From positions 124,001 to 188,000 of the forward strand of contig NZ_CANMTH010000004.1 of NCBI RefSeq assembly GCF_947500765.1: 64,000 nt of DNA. The letters run 5' to 3'. This stretch comes from an uncultured Formosa sp. (GTDB taxonomy: Bacteria > Bacteroidota > Bacteroidia > Flavobacteriales > Flavobacteriaceae). Both the position numbers and the translations under genes were made by a program. Below are positions 8,371 to 17,924 of the stretch, one piece after another; position 1 is the first letter of the stretch, and each line of letters starts with the position of its first letter. Below the pieces are notes generated by a model. The model was given only the letters and a program-made list of their open reading frames with translations, had not been told where the DNA came from and searched no databases.

Positions 8371-9582
8371 ATGAAAACAATTTTTAAAAATTACATAAAC
8401 ACCTTTAAAGGGCTTTCTAACGAAGTTTGGTGGTTGGCATTTATTACATTAGTTAACAGAGCTGGAACTATGGTTATCCCATTCTTATCGCTATACCTGA
8501 CTAAAAACTTACATTTTACTCTTATAGAAGTAGGCTGGATCATGAGTGCTTTTGGAGGTGGATCTGTCGTTGGATCTTGGTTAGGCGGAAAATTAACCGA
8601 TAAAATTGGTTACTACAAAGTCATGGTTTTTAGCTTAATTACTTCTGGTTTTCTATTTATTGCCTTACAATTTCTAACAACTTTTGTAGGTATAACTATT
8701 GGTGTTTTTGTTTTACTAATGATTGCCGACATGTTTAGACCTGCCATGTTTGTAGCTTTAAGTGCATACAGTAAACAGGAAAATAAAGTAAGATCTGTAA
8801 CATTAATACGTTTGGCTATTAATCTTGGTTTTTCTGCAGGACCAGCTATTGGCGGATTAATAATTGTAACATTAAACTATGGCGGACTGTTTTGGGTAGA
8901 TGGTATTACATGCTTTTTGGCAGGTATATTACTATTAAACGTATTACACCCTAAAAAAGTTAAAGTTGCTGATGAGATTGTTGTTGAAAACCCAAGATCT
9001 GCTTATAAAGACGTGAATTACATTATCTTCTTATTGGCTATGTTATTATTTGGAGTGGCCTTTTTGCAATACTTCTCGACAGTACCATTGTTCTATAAAG
9101 AGGTATTTAGTTTATCCGAGTTTCAGATTGGATTGTTAATGGGAATGAACGGATTTTTAATTTTTGTGCTTGAAATGCCACTTGTTAAGTCTTTAGAGAA
9201 ATCAATGTATTCTAAAACAGGATTGGTTGTTTTCGGAGCCATTTTAACAACTATAAGTTTTATATTTTTAAACATAAGCGGCTGGGCTGGCGTATTAGTA
9301 ATAGGTATGTTATTTATGACTATTGGAGAAATGATCGCCTTTCCGTTTTCTAATGCCTTTGCTTTAGAACGTGCTAAAAAAGGAAATCAAGGGGAATACA
9401 TGGCATTGTATAGCATCTCTTTTTCTATAGCTCATATTATAGCACATAATTCGGGAATGCACTTAATAGCAAAATACGGATACCAAGTAACATGGCATAC
9501 CACAACTGTGGTTATGCTTGTATGTATTGGTATTTTATACTATTTAAAATGGAGAATGATTAGGCAAAAAGACAAGCAATAA
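8371..9582 (+). CDS. MFS transporter
   Basis: A 403-residue major facilitator protein with about 12 hydrophobic segments. The loop 2-3 motif G-S-W-L-G-G-K-L-T-D-K-I-G matches the MFS signature GXXXDRXGRR in degenerate form. It resembles the MdtG/YxlH type of drug or solute exporters, but the substrate is unclear. The ATG at 8371 is preferred over an in-frame TTG at 8347, because the TTG lies at the end of the terminator T-run. It converges on a LacI-family gene seven bases beyond its stop. Confidence 0.85.
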   Translation: MKTIFKNYINTFKGLSNEVWWLAFITLVNRAGTMVIPFLSLYLTKNLHFTLIEVGWIMSAFGGGSVVGSWLGGKLTDKIGYYKVMVFSLITSGFLFIALQFLTTFVGITIGVFVLLMIADMFRPAMFVALSAYSKQENKVRSVTLIRLAINLGFSAGPAIGGLIIVTLNYGGLFWVDGITCFLAGILLLNVLHPKKVKVADEIVVENPRSAYKDVNYIIFLLAMLLFGVAFLQYFSTVPLFYKEVFSLSEFQIGLLMGMNGFLIFVLEMPLVKSLEKSMYSKTGLVVFGAILTTISFIFLNISGWAGVLVIGMLFMTIGEMIAFPFSNAFALERAKKGNQGEYMALYSISFSIAHIIAHNSGMHLIAKYGYQVTWHTTTVVMLVCIGILYYLKWRMIRQKDKQ

Positions 9583-9589
9583 TAACTTA

Positions 9590-10606
9590 TTAACGTGTAG
9601 AATCACGCACTACAATATCTGTTTCTATATATTCTGTAGAATACGATTTTGCATCGTCTTTCGTTTCTAATTTTTCAATTAATTTTTTAGCAGCTACAGC
9701 ACCCATAATTTCACCATGTTGACTAACACATGTTAATCTTGGATTAGAATTACGAGCCAATAAACCATTAGCAAAAGAAATAACTGCCAAATCTTCGGGT
9801 ATATTATAACCATTTTCTTTTGCTATTTCCATTGCAGAAAGTGCAGAAGATTCGTTCGTAGAAATAATACCATCGATTTTATGATCAAACAACGGACGAA
9901 TCATAGTATCGTAATTTTTATAATTTACTTCGTTGGTATTTATAACCAAACTAGAATCGAAAGCGATATTATTTTGTTCTAATCCTTTTTTATATCCTTC
10001 AAAACGTAAACGTCCAATACTTAAATTTTTTAATGGAGATACAAATGCAATACGTTTACATCCTTGCTTCACCAAATTACTTACAGCATCTGCAGAAGCA
10101 TTTAAATCGTCTGTAATAATTTTATCACATTCTACGTGTTCAGAAACACGATCAAACATTACAATTGGAAATCCGAATTTAACACTATCAGTAAAATGAC
10201 TAAACTCCCCATTCTCTTCCGTTTCTTTAGAAATTGCAAGTAAGAAACCATCGATACTTCCTGTAGATAACATATCTATAATTTCAACTTCTTTCTGATA
10301 AGATTCATTAGAGATACAAGTCATTATTCTATACCCATGACTTGCTGCTTCTTTTTCTATACCCTGTAATACTTGCATATAGAAATAATTAAGCATATTA
10401 GGAATAATTACACCAATACTTTTTGTTCTTTTATTCTTTAAACTTAAAGCATTATAATTTGGTCTGTAATTTTTCTCTTTTGCATAATTCTGAATTAAAA
10501 TACGCGTTTCCTCACTAATTTCAGGAATGTCATGAAGCGCTTTAGATACTGTGGAAACGGATACATTTAATGCTTTTGCAATATCTTTTAAGGTGGTTTT
10601 TTTCAT
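9590..10606 (-). CDS. LacI-family transcriptional regulator
   Basis: A 338-residue repressor. The N-terminal HTH reads T-L-K-D-I-A-K-A-L-N-V-S-V-S-T-V-S-K-A-L (residues ~4-23), followed by the hinge Y-R-P-N-Y-N-A-L-S-L. The periplasmic-binding-like ligand domain starts with K-S-I-G-V-I-I-P-N. The full length is normal. Members usually respond to a sugar or nucleoside and control nearby catabolic genes. Here the only close neighbour is the convergent MFS gene, so the target may be distant or autoregulatory. No convincing operator was found in the upstream gap. Confidence 0.9.
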   Translation of the reverse strand: MKKTTLKDIAKALNVSVSTVSKALHDIPEISEETRILIQNYAKEKNYRPNYNALSLKNKRTKSIGVIIPNMLNYFYMQVLQGIEKEAASHGYRIMTCISNESYQKEVEIIDMLSTGSIDGFLLAISKETEENGEFSHFTDSVKFGFPIVMFDRVSEHVECDKIITDDLNASADAVSNLVKQGCKRIAFVSPLKNLSIGRLRFEGYKKGLEQNNIAFDSSLVINTNEVNYKNYDTMIRPLFDHKIDGIISTNESSALSAMEIAKENGYNIPEDLAVISFANGLLARNSNPRLTCVSQHGEIMGAVAAKKLIEKLETKDDAKSYSTEYIETDIVVRDSTR

Positions 10607-11029
10607 GAAAATGGCTATTAATTGGGATTCGTTTTTTTATTAATCTAACAAATTATACAAGAGCTAAAATTATAATAAATTTTTGAAACTAAAAAGTGTA
10701 TAAATTTATTAATTCTTAAATTTTCACCGCTTTTAAAGCAATTTTATAATAGTATCTTTAAGTAATGGATTATTTTTGACATTATTAGAACTCTTTTTTT
10801 GTGTTTTTAATTTTTGGCACATATTTAACTCATTTACAAACAAGTCTAAACGCTTCACTTTTTTAAATATCAGCTATAAAATCAGGGTTCTATTTCTCGT
10901 AACATTGTAATATTTAATAATGTATTTAAGATTTTATTAATTTTGATTGAATTTTTTATCATATAAAAATTCAACATTTAAATACATCTTTCCGGTTTAG
11001 TGTTTATTTTTGTGGTAACGGATAATAAC
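10607..11029. other. 423-base AT-rich intergenic region
   Basis: Separates the LacI regulator (minus) from the helical protein gene (plus). It holds the promoters of both, including the TATTTTTG at 11005-11012. A second TATTTTTG at 10771-10778 has no gene close downstream. No RNA gene, repeat or coding frame was recognised. Confidence 0.5.
11005..11012 (+). promoter_or_regulatory. putative -7 promoter element (TATTTTTG)
   Basis: An exact TAnnTTTG match 17 bases upstream of the ATG at 11030. It overlaps the coding part of an alternative GTG start at 11000 and so argues against that start. Confidence 0.45.
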
Positions 11030-11437
11030 ATGGCACAGTCAAACAAAACAAATATTAAAGATTTAACAATATACCAGAAATCTTTGGAAATTTTTAAGTT
11101 GTCTAGACACATTGCGTCTTATATTACTCATGACAAAGATGTTATAGCCATGCACACGTCTAAAAATTATTTAGATAAATACGCAGATAAACTTGTAATT
11201 GATTCATTAGAATTAGTGCCAAAAATTGTTGAAACAGAGAATGAAACAAATCATATTCTAAAGTTAAAATACGCGAAATCTTTACGTTTTTTTATTGATA
11301 GACTATATTCTAATACCAAACATTTAGAAACCAACAAAACTAACAGCTCCGATTTTATAAAACTATTACGTATAGAAATTAAAAAACTAAGAATTATACA
11401 TAGACTTTATGTAAAGTCCTTAATTCAACAAAATTAG
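11030..11437 (+). CDS. small helical protein, possibly four-helix-bundle (S23-like)
   Basis: A 135-residue lysine-rich, cysteine-free protein predicted to be almost entirely helical. The beginning I-K-D-L-T-I-Y-Q-K-S-L-E-I-F-K-L-S resembles the first helix of four-helix-bundle (23S rRNA intervening-sequence) proteins. The conserved central S-I-P-x-N-I-A-E-G motif is absent, so the relation is uncertain. It has no signal peptide. The ATG at 11030 is chosen because a -7-like element overlaps the longer GTG-initiated version. It stands alone in a wide intergenic space. Confidence 0.6.
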   Translation: MAQSNKTNIKDLTIYQKSLEIFKLSRHIASYITHDKDVIAMHTSKNYLDKYADKLVIDSLELVPKIVETENETNHILKLKYAKSLRFFIDRLYSNTKHLETNKTNSSDFIKLLRIEIKKLRIIHRLYVKSLIQQN

Positions 11438-11618
11438 TCTCTAATATTCCCCCTATATATGCACTATAACCGTATTAAGAACAGCATTTAATTTTCTTTG
11501 TACAGATTTCGCAAAGCATCGATTTCAGATCACTATATTTGATTTTTTATAGAATCTAATAAGATTCTATTTTTTTAGCAAAAATTGCATGAGAGAATCA
11601 AAATATTAATTAATAAAA

Positions 11619-12437
11619 ATGATAGAATTACTATTCTTAATTAAACTAATTGTTGCAATTGGGTTTGTTATTGGCTTATCCGTACTTGCTGAAAATGTAA
11701 GCCCAAAAGTTGCTGGAATTTTATCTGGATATCCAACAGGATCTGCAATAACGTTATTTTTCTTTGGACTAGAAGTAAATCCTGAATATGCTGCAAAAAG
11801 TGCCGTTTATAATATGATTGGACTAACAGCGGCATTAACCTTTGTATATATTTATTACATTGCATCTAAATTCTTTAATAAATACAACATTCTCTTATCG
11901 GCTTTGTCTGCCATTTTAGGTTACTTTATAGTTGTTTGGTTATTGCACCATTTAGAAGTTAATACCTATATAGCCATATTAATCCCTATTATATTTTCGT
12001 TTCTGTATCTCTATCTCTTCAAAAATATTAAAGAAATTAATATAAAAACGAAAGCAAAACTAAGTTATAAAACGCTTTTTGTAAGAGCCTTTCTGGCTGC
12101 ATTAATTATTTTAGTTATTACAAGTGTCCCAAAGTTTGTTGGACCTACGTGGGCAGGACTTTTTTCAGCCTTTCCTACCACCCTTTTTCCTTTAATATTA
12201 ATTATACACTTAACTTATTCTAAAGAACATGTACATACTGTTATTAAAAATGTACCTATAGGTATGTTTTCATTAATTATCTATTCACTAACCATTTCAA
12301 TCGTATATCCATTATATGGTATATATTGGGGCACATTGCTCTCTTTCGGAACCGCAACCACCTATTTGCTAGTGTATAAAAAAATAAGAAACTTTATAAA
12401 CAAACATAGAAGCACTATTCCCGCTACTTCTAAATAA
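11619..12437 (+). CDS. polytopic membrane protein with two GlpM-like repeats
   Basis: A 272-residue integral membrane protein with about nine hydrophobic segments. Two internal stretches look like copies of one motif: V-S-P-K-V-A-G-I-L-S-G-Y-P-T-G (~28-42) and V-G-P-T-W-A-G-L-F-S-A-F-P-T-T (~170-184). Each starts a half of the protein. The motif resembles the A-G-x-x-x-x-F-P-T core of GlpM, a small membrane protein of unknown function, so this may be a duplicated and fused form. A transporter is a reasonable guess, but the substrate is unknown. Confidence 0.65.
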   Translation: MIELLFLIKLIVAIGFVIGLSVLAENVSPKVAGILSGYPTGSAITLFFFGLEVNPEYAAKSAVYNMIGLTAALTFVYIYYIASKFFNKYNILLSALSAILGYFIVVWLLHHLEVNTYIAILIPIIFSFLYLYLFKNIKEINIKTKAKLSYKTLFVRAFLAALIILVITSVPKFVGPTWAGLFSAFPTTLFPLILIIHLTYSKEHVHTVIKNVPIGMFSLIIYSLTISIVYPLYGIYWGTLLSFGTATTYLLVYKKIRNFINKHRSTIPATSK

Positions 12438-12830
12438 ACTTTAAACCTAATTACATACTCCTACCTCTTAACCATTTAGCTCACATATATTTTAGATTTA
12501 ACTGGTATTATACTTAAGGATATTAGTACCTGTTTAACACAGATTATTTTAGGATTGTTATATAATTACTCAAAAACATTTGAAATTAAACAACTTCAAC
12601 AACTCTTCATTTCAAGTAAAATATCACAACTAAACACGAAGTAAAAACCAGCAGAAAATTACCCCTTCTTTTATAAAAAAACTGTAAAATTAATTACTAA
12701 ACAAGGAGAAATTCTTAGTCCGAAAAAATCTCAAACATTCATTTTAGTCAAAAAGAGTACAATTATTCGTAACTTTGTATGCTTTAATTTAGGCTAAGGT
12801 CTATTTTAATTCGGAACGAATAACAGGGTA
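12438..12830. other. 393-base AT-rich intergenic region
   Basis: Contains a putative promoter for the acyl-CoA synthetase near its right end. No coding frame, strong hairpin or repeat was recognised in the rest. Confidence 0.5.
12770..12777 (+). promoter_or_regulatory. putative -7 promoter element (TAACTTTG)
   Basis: An exact TAnnTTTG match 53 bases upstream of the acyl-CoA synthetase ATG. A TTTTAG about 20 bases further upstream is a weak -33 candidate. Confidence 0.5.
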
Positions 12831-14627
12831 ATGAACTATAAACACTTAGTAGAAGAGATAAAAGATAATAGTCAGCATTTTAAAAATAAAAATGCAATCT
12901 ATTATAAAAATAACGAGCTTAATACATGGGAAGGCATTTCTTGGTTAGATTTTGAATCTCGAATAGAAACACTTTCTAAAGCCCTTATAAATTACGGAAT
13001 ATCGGTACAGCAAAACATTGCTATTTTTTCTGAAAATATGCCAAATTGGATTATTTCAGATATTGCAATTATGCGTGTTAGAGCTGTAACTATACCTATT
13101 TATGCTACAAATTCTAAGAAAGAAGTTGAATATGTTATAGATGACGCAAAGGTAAGTTTGCTTTTTGTTGGCGATCAAAACGAATACGATAAAGCTTACG
13201 AACTTTTAGACACTTCAAAGTATTTAAAACTAATTGTAGCTTTAACAAAAACAATTAAACTTCATGCTTCGCAAAAATCTGTTTATTTAGAAGATTTTAC
13301 TGCTTTTGAAGCCAGTGAACAAATAGAAACAGAACTTAAAAAACGATATTACGAGTGTGATTTTGAAGACATCGCAAGTATTATTTACACCTCTGGAACT
13401 ACAGGAGAACCTAAAGGTGTCATGTTAGATTACAATAATTTCGGAGGCTCTTTAGCTGCACATGATCATGAATTAACCCTTACAGAAAAAGACGCGTCGC
13501 TAAGCTTCTTACCTTTAAGTCATATTTACGAACGTAGTTGGGTATTCTTTTGCTTGAAAAAAGGAATTGAAGTATACTTTAATCAAGACCCTAAAAAAAT
13601 TGTAGATGTTATTAAAGAAGTAAAACCAACTGTAATGTGTACAGTGCCTCGAATCTTCGAGAAAATTTTTGCCGCAATTCAAGATAAAAGAAAAGAAGCT
13701 TCTCCTGCTAAAATGAAACTAGCAAGTTGGGCTTTAGGAATTGGTAATAATTATTACAACAAACACAAACGACTAGAGAAAAAAGTACCAGCAGCTTTAA
13801 AACTAAAATATAAAATAGCAGACAAACTAGTACTTAGTAAATTGCGAGACGTATTTGGTGGCCGTATAAAATTTATGCCTTGTGGTGGTGCACCACTAGC
13901 AGCAGATACGGTATCGTTTTTCCACTCTTTCGGACTAAATATTAAATGCGGATATGGGTTAACAGAAACCACTGCAACAGCTACACTTTTTGGAGACACA
14001 CATTTTGAGTTTAATTCTGCAGGAAAGCCTATAGAAGGAACTCAGATTAAAATTGGTGACAACAACGAGGTTTTAGTAAAAGGGCCTGGAGTTATGAGAG
14101 GATATTATCAAAAACCCGAAGCTACTGCTGCTGTATTTGATAATGGATGGTTTAAAACTGGTGATGCAGGTAAAATAGATGAAAAAGGAAATTTAATTAT
14201 TACCGATAGAATTAAAGATTTAATGAAAACATCTGGAGGAAAATATATTGCGCCTCAAAAATTAGAAAATGCTCTAATTACAGATTCATTTATTGAGCAG
14301 ATTGCAGTTATTGGAGACCAACAAAAATATGTTACTGCATTAGCTGTTCCTAGTTTTGATAATTTAAAAAAATATGCTTTAGAGCATAAAATTAACTTTA
14401 AAGACGTAGAAGATTTAATTACTAATCTTCAGATTATAGATCTTTTTGAAAAACGATTTGAAGAGCTACAAAAGGAATTTTCAAAATTTGAAAAAATTAA
14501 AAAATTCACCTTACTTCCTAAAGAATTCAGTATAGAAGCAGGAGAAATCACTGCAACTTTAAAATTAAAACGTAAAGTCATTCAAAAAAAATACAAAGAA
14601 CTTATAGATAACATGTATTCGGATTAA
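12831..14627 (+). CDS. long-chain fatty acyl-CoA synthetase (AMP-forming)
   Basis: A 598-residue ANL-superfamily enzyme that activates fatty acids to acyl-CoA via acyl-AMP. The P-loop-like motif is I-I-Y-T-S-G-T-T-G-E-P-K-G-V-M (~183-197). The gate region L-P-L-S-H-I-Y-E-R follows, then the adenylate motif G-Y-G-L-T-E-T-T. The hinge region reads W-F-K-T-G-D-A-G-K-I-D and I-T-D-R-I-K-D-L-M-K-T-S-G-G-K-Y-I-A-P. This long K-T-S-G-G-K form is typical of the FAA1/FadD15 (Bacteroidota AMP-binding) group. It is a cytosolic or membrane-associated enzyme of lipid use. A strong terminator follows about 100 bases downstream. Confidence 0.92.
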   Translation: MNYKHLVEEIKDNSQHFKNKNAIYYKNNELNTWEGISWLDFESRIETLSKALINYGISVQQNIAIFSENMPNWIISDIAIMRVRAVTIPIYATNSKKEVEYVIDDAKVSLLFVGDQNEYDKAYELLDTSKYLKLIVALTKTIKLHASQKSVYLEDFTAFEASEQIETELKKRYYECDFEDIASIIYTSGTTGEPKGVMLDYNNFGGSLAAHDHELTLTEKDASLSFLPLSHIYERSWVFFCLKKGIEVYFNQDPKKIVDVIKEVKPTVMCTVPRIFEKIFAAIQDKRKEASPAKMKLASWALGIGNNYYNKHKRLEKKVPAALKLKYKIADKLVLSKLRDVFGGRIKFMPCGGAPLAADTVSFFHSFGLNIKCGYGLTETTATATLFGDTHFEFNSAGKPIEGTQIKIGDNNEVLVKGPGVMRGYYQKPEATAAVFDNGWFKTGDAGKIDEKGNLIITDRIKDLMKTSGGKYIAPQKLENALITDSFIEQIAVIGDQQKYVTALAVPSFDNLKKYALEHKINFKDVEDLITNLQIIDLFEKRFEELQKEFSKFEKIKKFTLLPKEFSIEAGEITATLKLKRKVIQKKYKELIDNMYSD

Positions 14628-14733
14628 GTAATACTCATATCATAATAAAGTGATACTTAAACTAAAAAAATCCAATTAGAATAACGTTAGTATTTATTTT
14701 TTTTGCAGACTAACACACAATGTTACAACTAAA

Positions 14734-14778
14734 ATGTTTCATGGAAAAACAATGTTTTTTCATGAAACATTTTTTTTT
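14734..14778 (+). terminator. long perfect-hairpin intrinsic terminator
   Basis: Arms ATGTTTCATG (14734-14743) and CATGAAACAT (14761-14770) enclose a second pairing (GAAAAAC with GTTTTTT around AAT). This gives a stem of about 17 pairs, followed by eight T's. Confidence 0.88.
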
Positions 14779-15048
14779 ACAATCAGATTAGCTGTCTTAG
14801 TGAATAATTTTTATAAACATATTTTGTTTGACGAAAACATGAGGTATTCAAGCATTAACTAATTTAAGTATGATTAACTTTTTTAACAGAAATTGAATAT
14901 TATGAAATTGAAAAAAAACAGAAAAATTCTGCATAAAAATCACTATTTTTAATCTAACCAATAGAAGTTGATTTGTTTACGTAATCCAGTCTTTTTCATA
15001 AAAAAATTCTCATAAACAAAACAGCATAATTCTCATCCTTAACCGTTG

Positions 15049-15056
15049 TAATTTTG
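15049..15056 (+). promoter_or_regulatory. putative -7 promoter element (TAATTTTG)
   Basis: An exact TAnnTTTG match whose end lies only 13 bases before the VIT-family ATG, so the transcript would have a very short leader. Confidence 0.5.
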
Positions 15057-15069
15057 ACAAACACACTAA

Positions 15070-15786
15070 ATGACTAAAAAAACCGAAGAGTTAGATAATT
15101 ATTTAGACAATCATTATATACACAGAAGTAATTGGTTAAGAGCCGCTGTGCTTGGTGCCAACGATGGTATTTTATCGACTACAAGTATTGCAATAGGAGT
15201 TACTGCGGCGAGCGATATGCGAGAAACGGTTATTTTAGCAACACTTGCAGGATTAGTCGCAGGTGCTTTATCTATGGCGGCTGGAGAATACGTTTCTGTA
15301 AGTTCGCAAACAGATATAGAAAAAGCCGACATTGAGCGTGAAAAAATTGAATTAAAAAACATGCCCAAACTCGAATTACAACGTCTGGCAGAGATTTACG
15401 AAAAAAGAGGTTTAAAAAAAAGCACGGCTTTAACTGTCGCTAAAGAATTAACAGAACACGATGCTCTGGGAGCACATATTAGAGACGAATTGGGTATTAA
15501 TGAAATCAGTCAGGCAAAACCATTACAAGCAGCAACGGCCTCTGCTGCTGCATTTACTGTTGGCGGATTACTCCCATTTTTAGTCACATTATTACTTCCA
15601 TTAAAGAACATGGAATACTCCCTTTATGGTTCTGCTTTATTTTTTCTTATCATTTTAGGAGCTTTGGCCGCCAAAACAGGAGGCTCTAGCATTAGTAAAG
15701 CAATACTCCGGATTACATTTTGGGGTACTGTAGCTATGGGACTAACCGCTCTTGTAGGTCATTTGTTTAATGTAAATATCGTTTAA
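15070..15786 (+). CDS. VIT1/CCC1-family iron/manganese transporter
   Basis: A 238-residue protein with about five membrane helices. The family opening R-A-A-V-L-G-A-N-D-G-I-L-S-T-T-S is at ~24-39. S-M-A-A-G-E-Y-V-S-V-S-S-Q-T-D (~75-90) carries the conserved Met/Gly/Glu of the transport path. A soluble glutamate-rich helical insert (E-K-A-D-I-E-R-E...L-T-E-H-D-A-L-G-A-H) forms the metal-binding domain. VIT/CCC1 proteins exchange Fe2+ or Mn2+ for protons. The metal here is not determined by sequence. Confidence 0.9.
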   Translation: MTKKTEELDNYLDNHYIHRSNWLRAAVLGANDGILSTTSIAIGVTAASDMRETVILATLAGLVAGALSMAAGEYVSVSSQTDIEKADIEREKIELKNMPKLELQRLAEIYEKRGLKKSTALTVAKELTEHDALGAHIRDELGINEISQAKPLQAATASAAAFTVGGLLPFLVTLLLPLKNMEYSLYGSALFFLIILGALAAKTGGSSISKAILRITFWGTVAMGLTALVGHLFNVNIV

Positions 15787-15943
15787 AAAATAACAGACAA
15801 CACTTTATATAAAAATTGCTATTTTCAACTTAACCTCTTGATTTTCTTTATTTCCTGAACTTGTTTTATATATTTTCACAAAAAACACAACATACTAAAC
15901 ATGCTTCTTTTGATCTAAGAACAAGACTCTTTTTAAAAACACT

Positions 15944-17809
15944 ATGAAAAAAATCGTACTTATCGTTATTTGTTTATCATTCAACTTTTCATTTTCCCAA
16001 GAGATAAACGAAAAAACCATCAATTCAGAAATAGAAGAAGTTACTGTATTTATTAAGGGCGCTCAAATAGTCCGAAAAAAATCTGTCGAATTAAAAAAAG
16101 GAAAAACAATACTGAAATTTACAAATCTTTCCCCTTTCATCAATTCAAAAAGTATACAAGTAAAGGCCGATAAAAACGTAACTGTGCTGTCTGTTAATCA
16201 TCAGCAAAATTTTATTGATAAATTAGAAAAACAAGATACACTCATTACATTAGAAACTGAACTTGAAAAAACAAAAGACAATTTAAAGTTAGAAGAAACC
16301 TATCTAGACATTCTAAAAGAAGAATTAGCCTTTTTGCAAGAAAACAGAAATATTGGCGGCAAGAATGAAGAATTAAGTGTTACAAATCTTAAAGACGCTA
16401 CTATTTTTTACAGCTCCAAACTCACTGCCTTAAAACTTAAAGAAATTGATAGACACAAAAACTTAGCTAACCTAAGAAAAAAGGAATTCGATATTGAAAA
16501 CCAGATACAAACCATGACTAGTAAAAAAGACTATGCTAATGGTGAAATTTTGATTAAAGTAGAAAGTAAAAACACTACTAAATCTAACTTTGAAATTTCT
16601 TATGTTGTAGGAAATGCAGGTTGGCTACCTAGCTATGATATTAGAGCAAAAAACGTAAACGAGCCTGTAGAGCTTATTTATAAAGCAAACATAAAACAGG
16701 ATACCAAAATAGATTGGAAAAATATTAAATTAAGTTTATCCTCTGCAGACCCAAATTTATCTGGAGTTGCACCAACATTAAGAACATATTATTTAAATTA
16801 TAATACAGCACCACCAAGTTACAACCGATTAATAAACCAAGTGACGGGAAAAGTTGTAGACAACGATTCACAACCACTTCCTGGTGTTAATGTATTAGTA
16901 AAAGGAACTACTATTGGAACAACCACAGATTTTGATGGCAACTACGCAATTACGATCCCGGAAACCTCAAGCCAATTAGAATTTACATATTTAGGTTTCG
17001 AGTCTCAAGTTTTAAATATAAAAAACCCAATTCATAATGTTAGTTTAAATGAAGACATAACATCACTAGATGAAGTTGTTGTGGTTGGATATGGAACTAG
17101 CAAAAAAAGATCTGTATCCGATAAATTACAAGGAAAAGTTACTGGTCTTAACATTAGAGGTGCTAGTAGTAGTCCAATTCCGCTTGTCCAAGTAGAAAAC
17201 CAAACTACCGTTAATTTTAAAATAGAATTACCCTACACCATTACATCTGATAACAAAAGCTATGCTGTAAATATGGTGAGTTATAATTTGCCAGCAGAAT
17301 ATCAGTATTTTAGTGTGCCAAAAATAGAGAAAGAAGCCTTTCTTATTGCAAGTATAAAAGATTGGGAGCAATACAATTTATTAGAAGGTGAGGCAAACAT
17401 ATTTTTTGAAGGCACTTATGTTGGAAAAACCATTTTAGATGTAAGATATGCTTCAGACAGTTTACAAATTTCTCTTGGCCGTGATAAGAATGTAGTTGTA
17501 GACAGGCAAAAGATTTCCGATTTTTCATCTAAAAAATTAATTGGCAGCAAAAAAGAAGACAACAGAAACTGGGCAATTTCTGTTAAAAATAATAAGTCTG
17601 AAACCATAAACATGTTAATCATGGACCAAATTCCTGTTTCTACACTTGATGAAATTAAAGTAGACGTTTTAGAATTATCTAAAGGTAAACAAGACATAGA
17701 TACTGGAGAAATACAATGGAAATTTGATTTAGAGCCCAATAAAACAAAAAATATAGATTTAAAATATTCAGTTAAATATCCTAAAAACAGAAATTTAATA
17801 ATCGAATAA
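15944..17809 (+). CDS. MuiA/DUF4139 protein with inserted CarboxypepD-reg/SusC-like module
   Basis: A 621-residue secreted protein (signal peptide to about residue 19). Residues ~25-130 are the DUF4140 N-terminal domain, with E-V-T-V-F-I-K-G-A-Q-I. A coiled-coil-like helical region (~98-195) follows. DUF4139 begins at ~215 with Y-V-V-G-N-A-G-W-L-P-S-Y-D-I-R. At about 300-415 the domain is interrupted by a TonB-receptor-type segment: T-G-K-V-V-D-N-D-S-Q-P-L-P-G-V-N-V carboxypeptidase-regulatory domain, then L-D-E-V-V-V-V-G-Y-G-T, the SusC plug hallmark. DUF4139 then resumes with V-E-N-Q-T-T-V-N-F-K-I-E-L-P. There is no beta-barrel. The family's role is unknown; 'mucoidy inhibitor' is an inherited label. 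Confidence 0.8.
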   Translation: MKKIVLIVICLSFNFSFSQEINEKTINSEIEEVTVFIKGAQIVRKKSVELKKGKTILKFTNLSPFINSKSIQVKADKNVTVLSVNHQQNFIDKLEKQDTLITLETELEKTKDNLKLEETYLDILKEELAFLQENRNIGGKNEELSVTNLKDATIFYSSKLTALKLKEIDRHKNLANLRKKEFDIENQIQTMTSKKDYANGEILIKVESKNTTKSNFEISYVVGNAGWLPSYDIRAKNVNEPVELIYKANIKQDTKIDWKNIKLSLSSADPNLSGVAPTLRTYYLNYNTAPPSYNRLINQVTGKVVDNDSQPLPGVNVLVKGTTIGTTTDFDGNYAITIPETSSQLEFTYLGFESQVLNIKNPIHNVSLNEDITSLDEVVVVGYGTSKKRSVSDKLQGKVTGLNIRGASSSPIPLVQVENQTTVNFKIELPYTITSDNKSYAVNMVSYNLPAEYQYFSVPKIEKEAFLIASIKDWEQYNLLEGEANIFFEGTYVGKTILDVRYASDSLQISLGRDKNVVVDRQKISDFSSKKLIGSKKEDNRNWAISVKNNKSETINMLIMDQIPVSTLDEIKVDVLELSKGKQDIDTGEIQWKFDLEPNKTKNIDLKYSVKYPKNRNLIIE

Positions 17810-17924
17810 AATAACAACACCTTTTAAGGCGTAATACCTTATTAGTGAATGTGCAACCATGAAGGAAGAAAAACGTATTTAAAAACCGTAACGTCTTCAT
17901 TTAATCTCATAAAACTTATATAGA

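Larger units (their letters stand above)
14628..15069. other. 442-base intergenic region with terminator and promoter
   Basis: Holds the terminator at 14734-14778 and the -7 element at 15049-15056. Between them (14779-15040) only AT-rich sequence was seen. Confidence 0.6.

Noticed and set aside
10771..10778. TATTTTTG promoter-like match
   Set aside because: No gene begins within 250 bases downstream on that strand; such matches are expected by chance in AT-rich DNA.
11000..11029. GTG start for the helical protein
   Set aside because: A promoter-like TATTTTTG overlaps the first codons; the ATG at 11030 is more likely.
17343..17820. Two minus-strand frames (61 and 134 codons)
   Set aside because: Both lie antisense inside the MuiA-like gene, whose reading frame is continuous and recognisable.
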